Assembly (NCBI GenBank): GCA_036741795.1
Contig: DAINRO010000059.1
Location: 1-14,915, forward strand
DNA: 14,915 nt
Direction of reading: 5' to 3'
Source: DATKKM01 sp036741795
GTDB lineage: Bacteria > Chloroflexota > Dehalococcoidia > SM23-28-2 > RBG-16-64-32
Shown in pieces: positions 6,911 through 13,257 of this stretch (position 1 is its first letter; the number at the start of each line of letters is the position of its first letter). A model generated the notes under the pieces. The model had not been told where the DNA came from and searched no databases. It saw nothing but the letters and a program-made list of their open reading frames with translations. The position numbers were made by a program, and so were the translations under genes.

Positions 6911-7714
6911 TTAGCCCTGGACCGATTCGACCAACAGCTTCATCGTCCCAGCGGGGATCGACACCTCCACCTCGTCCCCGGTCGTCGCGTTGATCAACGC
7001 CTTGCCCACCGGTGACACGCTGGAGATCTTTCCGTCTGCGGAGTTGGCCTCGGTCGGGCCAACAATAGAGTACTCAGTGACTTTCGCGTTTCCGAGGTTC
7101 TTGACCCGCACCTTGCTACCTACCCGAACGCGTCCCGTCTGTGCCGCCACGTCCACGATCACCGCCCGCTTCAGCATCGCTTCGATCTCCCGGACACGGG
7201 CTTCGATATGCCCCTGCTCCTCTTTGGCAGCGTCCAGCGGCGAATTCTCGCGGAAGTCCTTATCCTGCATCGCCCGGCGGATGTCCTCGCGCACAGCGAT
7301 CCGCTTCTCCATCAGGACTGCGTATTCCGTCTCGAGAGCGGCAACGCCATCCGCAGTCAGCTCCACCGAGGTAGGAGCCGATGCCCCGGTCCCCTTGGCC
7401 CCGCCCGACCGGGGCGCCTTCTTCAGCCGAAGGTGTGGAGCCAGACTCTGCTCAATGTACGACCGGGATTTGAGCCAGATGAGAAACTTGCGAATATGCT
7501 CCGCCCGCCGCGTGTTGTCGGGATTGGCCGGCCCCATCGATTCTGCGTAAGTCGCGACATCGTGCCCGCGCAGCGCTGAAGGCTCCCGGTCGTCACCGGA
7601 CCATCCTGAAAACTTCCGCAACTCCACCATCGCCGGGCCGCGAGAGCCCTTCTTCCGGAACTCATCTGACTCGAGGTACTCCTCGACGGCGGCGCTGATC
7701 GTTGTTCCGGCCAT
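6911..7714 (-). CDS. Integrase-type SAM-like domain fused to transcription elongation factor GreA
   Basis: A 267-residue two-domain protein. Residues about 4-100 (TISAAVEEYLES... to ...SYIEQSLAPHLRLKK) resemble the helical core-binding domain of tyrosine recombinases, including the FLIWLKSRSYI helix. No recombinase catalytic domain follows. After a Gly/Ala-rich linker (101-116), residues 117-267 are a complete GreA: an N-terminal coiled coil with the tip acids D153 and E156 (KDFREN, equivalent to D41/E44 of E. coli), then PLDAAKEEQG, and a C-terminal FKBP-like domain with IVGPTEAN, ISSVSPVGKALI and VEVSIPAG. GreA enters the RNA polymerase secondary channel and rescues backtracked complexes by transcript cleavage. 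Start chosen at ATG 7714 because the promoter -10 element covers the earlier ATG (7726), implying a leaderless message. The fused domain might direct DNA or complex binding; that is inference. Confidence 0.9.
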   Translation of the reverse strand: MAGTTISAAVEEYLESDEFRKKGSRGPAMVELRKFSGWSGDDREPSALRGHDVATYAESMGPANPDNTRRAEHIRKFLIWLKSRSYIEQSLAPHLRLKKAPRSGGAKGTGASAPTSVELTADGVAALETEYAVLMEKRIAVREDIRRAMQDKDFRENSPLDAAKEEQGHIEARVREIEAMLKRAVIVDVAAQTGRVRVGSKVRVKNLGNAKVTEYSIVGPTEANSADGKISSVSPVGKALINATTGDEVEVSIPAGTMKLLVESVQG

Positions 7715-7721
7715 ATAGGCG

Positions 7722-7751
7722 ATCATAGGTACGCACGTTGACAGAAGTCAA
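7722..7751 (-). promoter_or_regulatory. Strong promoter of the GreA-fusion gene, implying a leaderless transcript
   Basis: On the minus strand TTGACT (7751-7746) and TATGAT (7727-7722) each match five of six consensus bases and are separated by 18 bases. Transcription would begin about 6-8 bases after the -10 element, at or just before the ATG at 7714-7712. No ribosome site precedes either candidate ATG. Confidence 0.65.
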
Positions 7752-7754
7752 CGT
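7735..7754. repeat. Perfect inverted repeat over the -35 box (candidate operator)
   Basis: The 8-base arms ACGTTGAC (7735-7742) and GTCAACGT (7747-7754) flank AGAA with no mismatch. The right arm contains the -35 hexamer of the GreA-fusion promoter, so a dimeric protein bound here should block RNA polymerase. A short RNA hairpin at the end of the upstream transcript is the alternative, but no U-run follows it. Confidence 0.6.
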
Positions 7755-7770
7755 AAAGGCCGGTGGAGAT

Positions 7771-8046
7771 CTAGTGTTTCGGGTACTCCTTCCGCTCGCC
7801 CCGCAGGTAGCGAACGTCGTCTCGGGCCCTGGCGTTCTGGAGAAAACGCTCCAGCCTCTCGTCCACCGCGGTCGGTGGGTTCTCCCCCTGGAGGGCGTCG
7901 TAGGTGTCTAAGGCAGTGATAAGGAGTGGCTCGAGTGTGCCACGGTACGCTGCGTATTCCGCGAGAACGTCTTCAATCGAGCGGCCATCCTCGATGCACG
8001 CTGAGAGTGCCTCTTCAAGTACCTGTTCCAGCTCTTTCTCTCGCAT
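7771..8046 (-). CDS. Small soluble partner of the ECF sigma factor (possible anti-sigma/regulator)
   Basis: A 91-residue acidic, largely helical protein. Its N-terminal pattern (LEEALSACIEDGRSIEDVLAEY followed by LEPLLITAL) matches the short helical module found at the start of many Chloroflexota and actinobacterial proteins encoded next to ECF sigma factors. No membrane helix and no HxxxCxxC zinc anti-sigma motif is present. Its ATG (8044-8046) lies inside the sigma gene, giving a 32-base overlap in another frame, and only a weak AGGAAG lies upstream, so its translation probably depends on the sigma gene. Regulation of the sigma factor is inferred from position and module, not shown by catalytic or binding residues. 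Confidence 0.75.
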   Translation of the reverse strand: MREKELEQVLEEALSACIEDGRSIEDVLAEYAAYRGTLEPLLITALDTYDALQGENPPTAVDERLERFLQNARARDDVRYLRGERKEYPKH

Positions 8047-8623
8047 AAGCAGCGGGCCGCTTCCTGGGCTGCCCCATCATCTCCCTTAACTTCGCGATCG
8101 CCTTGTGCTGAATTACCTTGACGTTCCCATCGCCCTTGTTCATCGCCCTCGCGGTTTCCGCCACCGTCAGACCCGCCCCAAACCTGAGCGCGATCACTTG
8201 CCTCTGGGCCTCTGGGAGCTTCTCGGCCGCTAGCATTACCTCCCTCACCGCAAGCCGGCTTTCCACCAGCTCCTCTGGCCCATACGCATCGGTCGCGTAA
8301 ATGTCCGTCAATTGGGTGGACCGGCCTCGGGACGTCTCCTTGCGCCGTTTGCTGATCACCGCGTTGTGCGCGATTCGGAAGAGCCAGGCAGAGAAGGGGG
8401 CATCTCGCCATTCGAAGCGCTCTATCGCCTCGATTACCTTCATGAACACCTCTTCCGCCAGGTCCTCCGCGTCGTATTGGTTGCCCGTGCGGGCAAGTAT
8501 GTAGCGATAGACCCTGGGGAAGTAAAGAAGATACAACTCCGACAGCGCTTGCTCGTCGCCTGCGCGTGCCGCATCGACGATCTGCCGGTCACTCTGAGCT
8601 TGAGTGTTTGCGATAGGGCTCAC
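8015..8623 (-). CDS. RNA polymerase sigma factor, ECF subfamily
   Basis: A 202-residue sigma-70 family protein with the two-domain ECF layout. Sigma region 2 spans about 27-95 (YFPRVYRYILARTGNQYDAEDLAEEVF and FSAWLFRIAHNAVISKRRK). A linker of about 35 residues follows. Region 4 spans about 130-182 (LPEAQRQVIALRFGAGLTVAETARAM then a recognition helix and KAIAKLRE). The start is GTG at 8621-8623: GGGAGGA ends six bases upstream, whereas the TTG at 8638 overlaps that site. There is no extra C-terminal SnoaL domain. It is co-transcribed with the overlapping small partner and diverges from the sortase gene across 181 bases. Target promoters are unknown. Confidence 0.93.
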   Translation of the reverse strand: MSPIANTQAQSDRQIVDAARAGDEQALSELYLLYFPRVYRYILARTGNQYDAEDLAEEVFMKVIEAIERFEWRDAPFSAWLFRIAHNAVISKRRKETSRGRSTQLTDIYATDAYGPEELVESRLAVREVMLAAEKLPEAQRQVIALRFGAGLTVAETARAMNKGDGNVKVIQHKAIAKLREMMGQPRKRPAAYARERAGTGT

Positions 8624-8804
8624 GGGATGTCCTCCCAAAGCCCCCCGTATGCAATTGGTGGTTGCGCCCAGTATCTTACCTTAAAATCCCGGTCTTATCT
8701 AGTAACGTCCGCAACAACCCGAAGTTACCCACAAAAACGGCCTGCCGTAGACCCCTCTGCGACCCCTAAACGTATTACAGCCAGGCACCTTTGTTATCCT
8801 GATC
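8624..8804. other. Divergent intergenic region between sigma factor and sortase genes
   Basis: This 181-base stretch holds the sigma-gene ribosome site (GGGAGGA, minus strand, 8636-8630). On the plus strand a -10-like TATCCT (8795-8800) lies five bases before the sortase ATG with no ribosome site between, so the sortase message may be leaderless. On the minus strand TAAGAT/GATACT near 8673-8681 could be a -10 for the sigma gene, but no convincing -35 is seen. No open reading frame or RNA gene is recognised. Confidence 0.4.
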
Positions 8805-9536
8805 ATGATGAAATACCTCGACACTTCGCGAGTAGACCGCACCGTAGCCGCAGGAATCGGCGTCATGGCAATATCAGTCGTCGCGCTCGCCGTCGGGCTC
8901 TACTTCATCGTTACCGCACTCACCGACGATGAAGCCGGCCTCCCCAGCGAGGGCAGCATCGAAGACATCCTCGCAGACACCTCGGAGACAAGCGCCATCC
9001 TCGGCGATCCCCAGGCCAGCCCGGCGCCACAGGGGCCAAGGCCCACCCGCCTCGGAATCCCCGGCCTTGTCGTCGACGCCCCGGTAGAGCCTACCGGATT
9101 CGAACCCGGCACCAACATGCCCGACGTGCCCGACCGCGCTGATCTCGTTGCCTGGTACACCTTCACCCCGACGCCCGGCCTGGGAAACAACGCCGTGTTC
9201 TCTGGGCACGTTGACTGGCAGACCCAGTCCGGGGCACCCATACCAGGTGTGTTCTACAGGCTGCGCGAACTTGAAATTGGCGACACCATCACCGTCACAC
9301 TCGAGGATGGGCGCACACTGGACTACCGCGTCACAGGCAACATCGCTTCGGACTACAACGACCCCAACCTGATAAGGCTCATGGGCCCCACGAAGAAGGA
9401 CGTTGTCACCCTGGTCACCTGTGGTGGCAGCTGGATCGCCGATGGCAGCACTGAGAACGGCGGCAACTACAGCCATCGCGTGATGGTCCGCGCTGAACTG
9501 GTTCCGGAACCCGCGGCAGCCGCAGCGGCCGACTAA
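8805..9536 (+). CDS. Class F-like sortase
   Basis: A 243-residue membrane-anchored cysteine transpeptidase with one N-terminal helix (about 14-38), an acidic linker and a sortase domain from about 78 onward. The catalytic triad is visible: His135 in FSGHVDW, Cys206 in TLVTCGG, and Arg225 in NYSHRVMV. The TCGG and short C-terminal strand fit class F (class E is the alternative), a group common in Actinomycetota and Chloroflexota. It would attach surface proteins bearing a sorting motif to the cell wall or to each other. No substrate with a recognisable LPXTG-type signal is encoded in the window. Either ATG of the tandem pair at 8805/8808 could be the start; no ribosome site is present. The tail is alanine-rich. 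Confidence 0.92.
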   Translation: MMKYLDTSRVDRTVAAGIGVMAISVVALAVGLYFIVTALTDDEAGLPSEGSIEDILADTSETSAILGDPQASPAPQGPRPTRLGIPGLVVDAPVEPTGFEPGTNMPDVPDRADLVAWYTFTPTPGLGNNAVFSGHVDWQTQSGAPIPGVFYRLRELEIGDTITVTLEDGRTLDYRVTGNIASDYNDPNLIRLMGPTKKDVVTLVTCGGSWIADGSTENGGNYSHRVMVRAELVPEPAAAAAAD

Positions 9537-10402
9537 CCTAGCGTTGGGGCGCCGTAGGCGCTCGAGCCCGGGCCGTGCGCAGGGTATGACGGGGGCGGCT
9601 CGTGCGGCGCCATTTCTGCCCACTTGGCCTTGAGGTCCGACACGATGTGCCACCACCCTGAGTTGACTTCGATCGGCGCTGCTGGCGGCGGGATCGGAGT
9701 CGGTGCAGGAGTCGGAACCGGTGTCGGCACCGGAGTCGGTACGGGTGTCGGTGCAGGCGTCACCACTGGCTCAGGCGCAGGCGCCGGAGGCACATACGGC
9801 TTCGGTGTTGGAGCCGGAGGGGGTGGTGGTGGCGGCGGCGGCGGTGGCGGTGGAGGCGGCGCTGGCGGCGGCGGTGCTCCGCCCACTCCGCCGAACTCGG
9901 TCGCCCAGTACCATCCAAAACTCGACCCAGCGTTGTACGACCGTGCAATTCCGATTGCCGTAAAATTGCCGCTCAGCATATTTGCGTTGTGGCCGGGCGA
10001 ACCCTTCCACAGGTCGAAAGCTGCCTGTGCGCCCGCCGTCCCCGCGACCAGGTTCTCGCCCTTGTACGTGTTGTAGTTGTATCCCAGCTGGGCCATCCGC
10101 GTGAACGGATCGCGGCCCAGCGAGTCAGTGTGACTGAAGTAGTTGTGGATTGCCATGTCGTCCGCCATCCAGCGGGCGACGACATTCAGCTGACCGTTGA
10201 GGGATAGTGGACCCAGCCCGTTCTGTGCCCGGTAGTTGTTGATCAACCCAAGGAACGCAGATTCTTCGCCATCAATGGCGTGAGCCGTCGAAGCCGAAGG
10301 GAACGCCCGTGAAAGCGAGGCGAATGCTATTAGTACCGATATAAAAAGAAGGATCCGAACGGCTTGCCATGCCGACCGCACCCCACCACCACCTGAACGC
10401 AT
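9533..10402 (-). CDS. Secreted CAP-domain (SCP/PR1, YkwD-like) protein with proline-rich tail
   Basis: A 289-residue exported protein. A signal peptide (hydrophobic about 16-40, cleavage probably after STAHA at residue 42) precedes a CAP domain (about 46-170). Family residues seen are His91 (NYFSHTDSLGRDPF), Glu116 (YKGENLVAG) and His138 (WKGSPGHNANML), followed by the closing strand WYWATEFGG. From 176 to 240 the chain is almost entirely proline-based: a poly-Pro block, then PTPV/PTPA repeats. A C-terminal segment (244-289) contains SGWWHIVSDLKAKWAEM. No LPXTG, membrane anchor or LysM is seen. The poly-Pro tail could span or adhere to the cell wall; that is inference. The ATG has GGAGAG seven bases upstream. 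Its stop codon overlaps that of the convergent sortase gene. Confidence 0.9.
   Translation of the reverse strand: MRSGGGGVRSAWQAVRILLFISVLIAFASLSRAFPSASTAHAIDGEESAFLGLINNYRAQNGLGPLSLNGQLNVVARWMADDMAIHNYFSHTDSLGRDPFTRMAQLGYNYNTYKGENLVAGTAGAQAAFDLWKGSPGHNANMLSGNFTAIGIARSYNAGSSFGWYWATEFGGVGGAPPPPAPPPPPPPPPPPPPPPAPTPKPYVPPAPAPEPVVTPAPTPVPTPVPTPVPTPAPTPIPPPAAPIEVNSGWWHIVSDLKAKWAEMAPHEPPPSYPAHGPGSSAYGAPTLG
9683..9877 (-). repeat. Proline-codon repeat tract inside the CAP gene
   Basis: The part from about 9806 to 9877 encodes an almost unbroken poly-Pro run from CCN codons. The part from about 9689 to 9757 is an imperfect 12-base tandem repeat encoding Pro-Thr-Pro-Val/Ala/Ile units. Codon choice varies between units, so the tract is protein-level low complexity rather than recent pure slippage. 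Length polymorphism between strains is likely. Confidence 0.8.
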
Positions 10403-10527
10403 ATAATTTCTCTCCAGTGCCCCACCGCCACAAGGCGGGCTGTCCGGTCGGGAGAGATCGCTACCCCCGCCCGTCTCGCTGCCGTTTTGCAGTGGTTCAG
10501 ACGAGGGGCCCGGCGGCGTGTTACCCC
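10403..10527. other. Divergent spacer between CAP gene and rsmG
   Basis: This holds the CAP ribosome site (GGAGAG, minus strand, 10415-10410) and a small GC-rich hairpin (CCGCC-ACAA-GGCGG, 10425-10438). No promoter with two convincing boxes is seen for rsmG, and AGGGG near 10503-10507 is too far from its ATG to act as a normal ribosome site. Confidence 0.35.
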
Positions 10528-11241
10528 ATGGAGACCTTCACTTCGGTATCAGGTGAGTTAAGAAATCCGCTTGACAAAGCGCAGCTCGCGCAACTGGATC
10601 AGTACGCATCCCTATTGCTGGCTGCGAACGAAGCCGCGGGGCTTATGTCTTCCTCCGCAACGCGCGAGGAAATCTACCGCCGGCACTTCCCGGAAGCGCT
10701 CGCTGCGCTGGCCACCATCGAAGCTCGGGACATCCCGGTCAGCCCTGCGGTCGACATCGGGACCGGTGGCGGCCTACCCGGCATAGTCCTGAAGATCGCC
10801 CGGCCCGACATCTCCATCACACTCCTGGAAGCGACCCGGAAGAAGGCCGAATTTCTCACACAGGCGGTGGATCGCCTGAGCCTGCGCGGTGTGAGTGTGG
10901 TTCAGGCCCGCGCCGAGACGATAGGCCAACAAGCTGAATATCGAGCCGCCTTCCAGCTCGCAATCGCTCGCGCTCTCGCACCCCTCCCCGTCCTCCTGGA
11001 GCTAGCCTTGCCTCTCCTCCAGGAACGCGGCCATCTCGTCGCCATGAAGGGCAGTGGGGCGACATCCGAAATCGAGGCGTCCGCCATCGCGCTCGCAACG
11101 CTCGGCGGCGAGATCGACGATGTCATCGCCATCGAATCCGATGGCGCGAACCCGCTGCACCTCGTCATCGTGCGCAAGGTCGGGGAGACGCCCGAGAAAT
11201 ACCCCCGGAAATCGGGTATGCCCGCCAAGCGGCCACTTTAA
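10528..11241 (+). CDS. rsmG: 16S rRNA (guanine-527 N7) methyltransferase
   Basis: A 237-residue SAM-dependent methyltransferase (RsmG/GidB) that modifies G527 of 16S rRNA. Landmarks are the SAM loop DIGTGGGLPGIVLKIARP (about 76-93), the acidic end of the next strand LLEATRKKAEFL, ARAE, the AIARALAPL motif and strand VAMKG. The C-terminal TPEKYPRKSGMPAKRPL is a hallmark of the family. The open frame extends upstream to 10369 but that part lacks family similarity and runs into the CAP gene, so ATG 10528 is preferred. No clear ribosome site precedes it. It stands apart from the usual oriC partners mnmG/parA/dnaA, none of which lies in the window. Confidence 0.93.
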   Translation: METFTSVSGELRNPLDKAQLAQLDQYASLLLAANEAAGLMSSSATREEIYRRHFPEALAALATIEARDIPVSPAVDIGTGGGLPGIVLKIARPDISITLLEATRKKAEFLTQAVDRLSLRGVSVVQARAETIGQQAEYRAAFQLAIARALAPLPVLLELALPLLQERGHLVAMKGSGATSEIEASAIALATLGGEIDDVIAIESDGANPLHLVIVRKVGETPEKYPRKSGMPAKRPL

Positions 11242-11290
11242 CGACCGCTACCTATGCCCTTCGTCAACATTCCCGCATTCGCGCTCGATG

Positions 11291-11317
11291 ACCATCGGGT
11301 AAACGCCCTGCTAGAAT
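11291..11317 (+). promoter_or_regulatory. Possible promoter of the Yip1-like gene
   Basis: TAGAAT (11312-11317) matches five of six -10 bases. Only weak -35 candidates occur 17-18 bases upstream (near 11288-11294). The hexamer overlaps the first ATG of the open frame (11316), which favours the in-frame ATG at 11337 as the translation start. Confidence 0.35.
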
Positions 11318-12014
11318 GACGCGCAGTAGACAGAACATGAATCGACGCCTACGAACCCAGGCCACGCTCCGAGGCACTGGCCGGGGCGGGAGCAGCAACC
11401 CCCGTGCCCCCTCTGGCTACCAGGTGCTCGCCGGGTGGCTCGCTCGCGTGGCCCGCTTCGACTTCACCGTCTTCGACGAGGTCAAGGAAGAGCGCACAGC
11501 GACCGCCAGCGCCGTTCTGGTTGTCCTCGTCTCCAGCCTGTTCGCCGGCCTCGGGACCCTTTTCTGGTCCATGCAGCACGACTTCCCCGGCCTCGACACC
11601 GCTGACGTCATCGTCAAGGCCGTGATCGGCGGGACCATCGTCCAGACCGGCGTATTTCTCGCCTGGGTCTACCTCACGCACCTCCTTCTCGTTCGTGCCT
11701 TCGGAGCGGAAGTGTTGTTCCAGGAGCTACTCCGGGTGATGGGGCTGGCCTTCGCACCCGTCGCCCTCAGCATCTTTGTTGCGATCGCCCCGCTCGCGGT
11801 ACCGTTCGGCGTCCTGTCGCTCTCCACCGCCTTCCTCTTCTCCCACATCGCGGTCGAACGCATCTCCGGCGTCACCACGCGCGAAGCCAGCATCGCCAAC
11901 CTCGGGGGTTTCGCCGCCTTCCTCGTCTTTATGGGCGCATTCGCCAACGTCGCGGAAGCCGGCGTCTTCGGCGGCCTCGCGCCCGGTATCCTCTTCTTCT
12001 CCCTCGACTTCTAG
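11316..12014 (+). CDS. Yip1-family integral membrane protein
   Basis: A membrane protein of 232 residues (or 225 from ATG 11337). A basic, Gly/Ser-rich N-terminus is followed by WLARVARFDFTVFDEVKEERT and then about five hydrophobic helices (around 65-86, 97-122, 140-163, 165-180 and 196-225). A leading amphipathic segment ending in a DEVKxE motif before a helical bundle is typical of the Yip1 domain, a poorly understood group of bacterial and eukaryotic membrane proteins. No catalytic residues can be pointed to. The start is uncertain: neither ATG has a good ribosome site, and the -10-like hexamer overlaps the first. It follows rsmG by 74 bases and converges on the SDR gene. Confidence 0.8.
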   Translation: MTRSRQNMNRRLRTQATLRGTGRGGSSNPRAPSGYQVLAGWLARVARFDFTVFDEVKEERTATASAVLVVLVSSLFAGLGTLFWSMQHDFPGLDTADVIVKAVIGGTIVQTGVFLAWVYLTHLLLVRAFGAEVLFQELLRVMGLAFAPVALSIFVAIAPLAVPFGVLSLSTAFLFSHIAVERISGVTTREASIANLGGFAAFLVFMGAFANVAEAGVFGGLAPGILFFSLDF

Positions 12015-12025
12015 CCGAAGGCTAA

Positions 12026-12067
12026 CTCACTACTCTCCACTCACTACTCCCTACTCCCTGCTCCCCT
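12026..12067. repeat. Imperfect heptamer tandem repeat between convergent genes
   Basis: Six imperfect 7-base units of the form CTCACTA / CTCCCTA run head to tail and fill most of the 51-base spacer between the Yip1-like stop (12014) and the SDR stop (12066). The last unit supplies the SDR stop codon. No hairpin or terminator is seen in the spacer. Confidence 0.75.
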
Positions 12068-12881
12068 AGCTCATTACCCTCCCACCATCGATATTGATCG
12101 TCTGCCCCGTCACGTAGTCCCCGCCCGGCCCGCACAAGAACGACACCAGGTCGCCCACCTCCTCCGGGTACCCCTCCCGCCCCAGCGGCGTCGTGCGCAT
12201 CACCATGTCGCGGATCGGGCCAGGCGCCGTCACGTCGTCCATCCTCGACGTCCCGATGAGTCCCGGGCAAATTGCGTTTACGTTGATCTTCTGTGGCGCC
12301 AACTCCAGCGCCAGTACCTGCGTCAGCAGCAATAGCCCCGCCTTGCTCGCGCTGTAGGCCGACGAAGTGATCATGCCCTGCCGGCCCAAAATCGAGCTGA
12401 TATTCACGATCCGACCACCCTCACCCTGTGCCACGACCTTTGCCCCCACCGCCTTCGTCACCAGGAAGGCTCCCGTCAGGTTAAGGTCCAGCACTCGCCG
12501 CCACTCGCTCTCCTCGAGCTGGATCACCGGCACTCGGTCGCTCCCACGCCCCGCCGCCGCGTTGTTGACGAGGATGTCGACGCGGCCCATCTCCCGCACC
12601 GTCTCGTCCGCCAGCCGCTGCGCGTCCTCCGCCTTAGTCATGTCCGTCACCAGCGGCAAGCACTTCCGCCCCATCGCCCGGATCTCCTCCGCCACAGACT
12701 CAATGTCCCGCCACCCAATCTCTTTCTCGGCGTCCGGAAAAGTCTCTGGCGAACGGCCGGAACCGGTTACAACAACGTCCGCTCCGTCACGGGCCAGCGC
12801 CAGCGCAATGTAGCGACCTATCCCCTTGTGGCGCCCCGCGCCCGTAACGACGGCGACCTTGCCGTCTAGTGGCCCCGCCAT
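12066..12881 (-). CDS. SDR-family NAD(P)-dependent oxidoreductase
   Basis: A 271-residue classical short-chain dehydrogenase/reductase with a Rossmann fold. Visible are the dinucleotide motif TGAGRHKGIG (13-22), the structural VNNAAAG, catalytic Ser162/163, and Tyr176-x3-Lys180 in SAYSASKAG. The C-terminal INVNAICPGLIGT and the YVTGQTINIDGG ending are typical of the 3-oxoacyl-ACP-reductase-like branch. The glycine motif has two extra residues (HK) compared with TGAGRGIG. The substrate cannot be told. The ATG (12879-12881) shares a base with the stop of the upstream GYD gene (TGATG), so the pair is translationally coupled; no separate ribosome site exists. The open frame runs on upstream in the GYD gene, but that is a shadow. 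Confidence 0.93.
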   Translation of the reverse strand: MAGPLDGKVAVVTGAGRHKGIGRYIALALARDGADVVVTGSGRSPETFPDAEKEIGWRDIESVAEEIRAMGRKCLPLVTDMTKAEDAQRLADETVREMGRVDILVNNAAAGRGSDRVPVIQLEESEWRRVLDLNLTGAFLVTKAVGAKVVAQGEGGRIVNISSILGRQGMITSSAYSASKAGLLLLTQVLALELAPQKINVNAICPGLIGTSRMDDVTAPGPIRDMVMRTTPLGREGYPEEVGDLVSFLCGPGGDYVTGQTINIDGGRVMS

Positions 12882-13207
12882 CAGCCGGTGGGAGGTGAGT
12901 AGCCGACGCCGCCGGCCGCCTGGATCGCGCGCTGCCCCTCGTCCAGGGTGAGTAACGCGGTCGTCTTGATCGCCTTGCACGCGCCGCCTGCTGCTGCCGC
13001 GAGCGCGAACGCTGCCGCCGCCTCGTTGTCGGGCATCTCGATGATCGCCACCAGGTCGTAGTCGCCGAAGGCGTACCACGCCCCCTCGATGTTTCCGCCC
13101 AGTTTCTCAACTGCGGGCCGCACGGCCTCGATCCTGTTGTGCGGGTTCTTCAACTGGGTCGCCCAGGCCTCCGGCGTATAAGCAACCTGCAACATGTAAC
13201 TTGGCAT
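12881..13207 (-). CDS. GYD-domain protein
   Basis: A 108-residue soluble protein starting MPSYMLQVAYTPEAW and carrying FGDYDLVAIIEMPD (about 47-60), the signature of the GYD family, small ferredoxin-fold (dimeric alpha-beta barrel type) proteins of unknown function. A low-complexity alanine stretch (AAAAFALAAAAGGA) follows in a helix. ATG 13205-13207 has GGAGG five bases upstream. It is directly coupled to the SDR gene downstream, suggesting a shared pathway, perhaps as a small-molecule binding or accessory subunit; that role is inference. Confidence 0.88.
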   Translation of the reverse strand: MPSYMLQVAYTPEAWATQLKNPHNRIEAVRPAVEKLGGNIEGAWYAFGDYDLVAIIEMPDNEAAAAFALAAAAGGACKAIKTTALLTLDEGQRAIQAAGGVGYSPPTG

Positions 13208-13220
13208 CGCATCCTCCTTG

Positions 13221-13257
13221 CCGTTTCGGAACGGAATGCAACGGAGTATACATTCCG
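13221..13257. promoter_or_regulatory. Operator-like repeats in the GYD/NTF2 divergent region
   Basis: Inverted arms CGGAATG (13232-13238) and CATTCCG (13251-13257) enclose TATACT on the minus strand, a five-of-six -10 match for the GYD gene. A second short palindrome (CCGTT-TCGG-AACGG, 13221-13234) adjoins it, and AACGGA occurs twice exactly ten bases apart (13230 and 13240). No good -35 box is seen. Confidence 0.4.

Noticed and set aside
6911..7714. The SAM-like domain as evidence of a mobile element
   Set aside because: No recombinase catalytic residues, attachment-site repeats, tRNA or phage genes are nearby, and the reading frame is intact with GreA.
8704..8728. GTAAC/GTTAC inverted arms in the sigma-sortase spacer
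   Set aside because: Five-base arms with a spacer of about 17 bases are expected by chance and do not align with a convincing promoter.
9533..10240. CAP protein C-terminus as a sortase substrate (ending GAPTLG)
   Set aside because: There is no LPXTG-like motif followed by a hydrophobic helix and basic tail, so no sorting signal is claimed.
10369..10527. Upstream in-frame extension of rsmG
   Set aside because: The extra 53 residues (MPTAPHHHLNAYNF...) do not resemble RsmG and would overlap the CAP gene start and its ribosome site.
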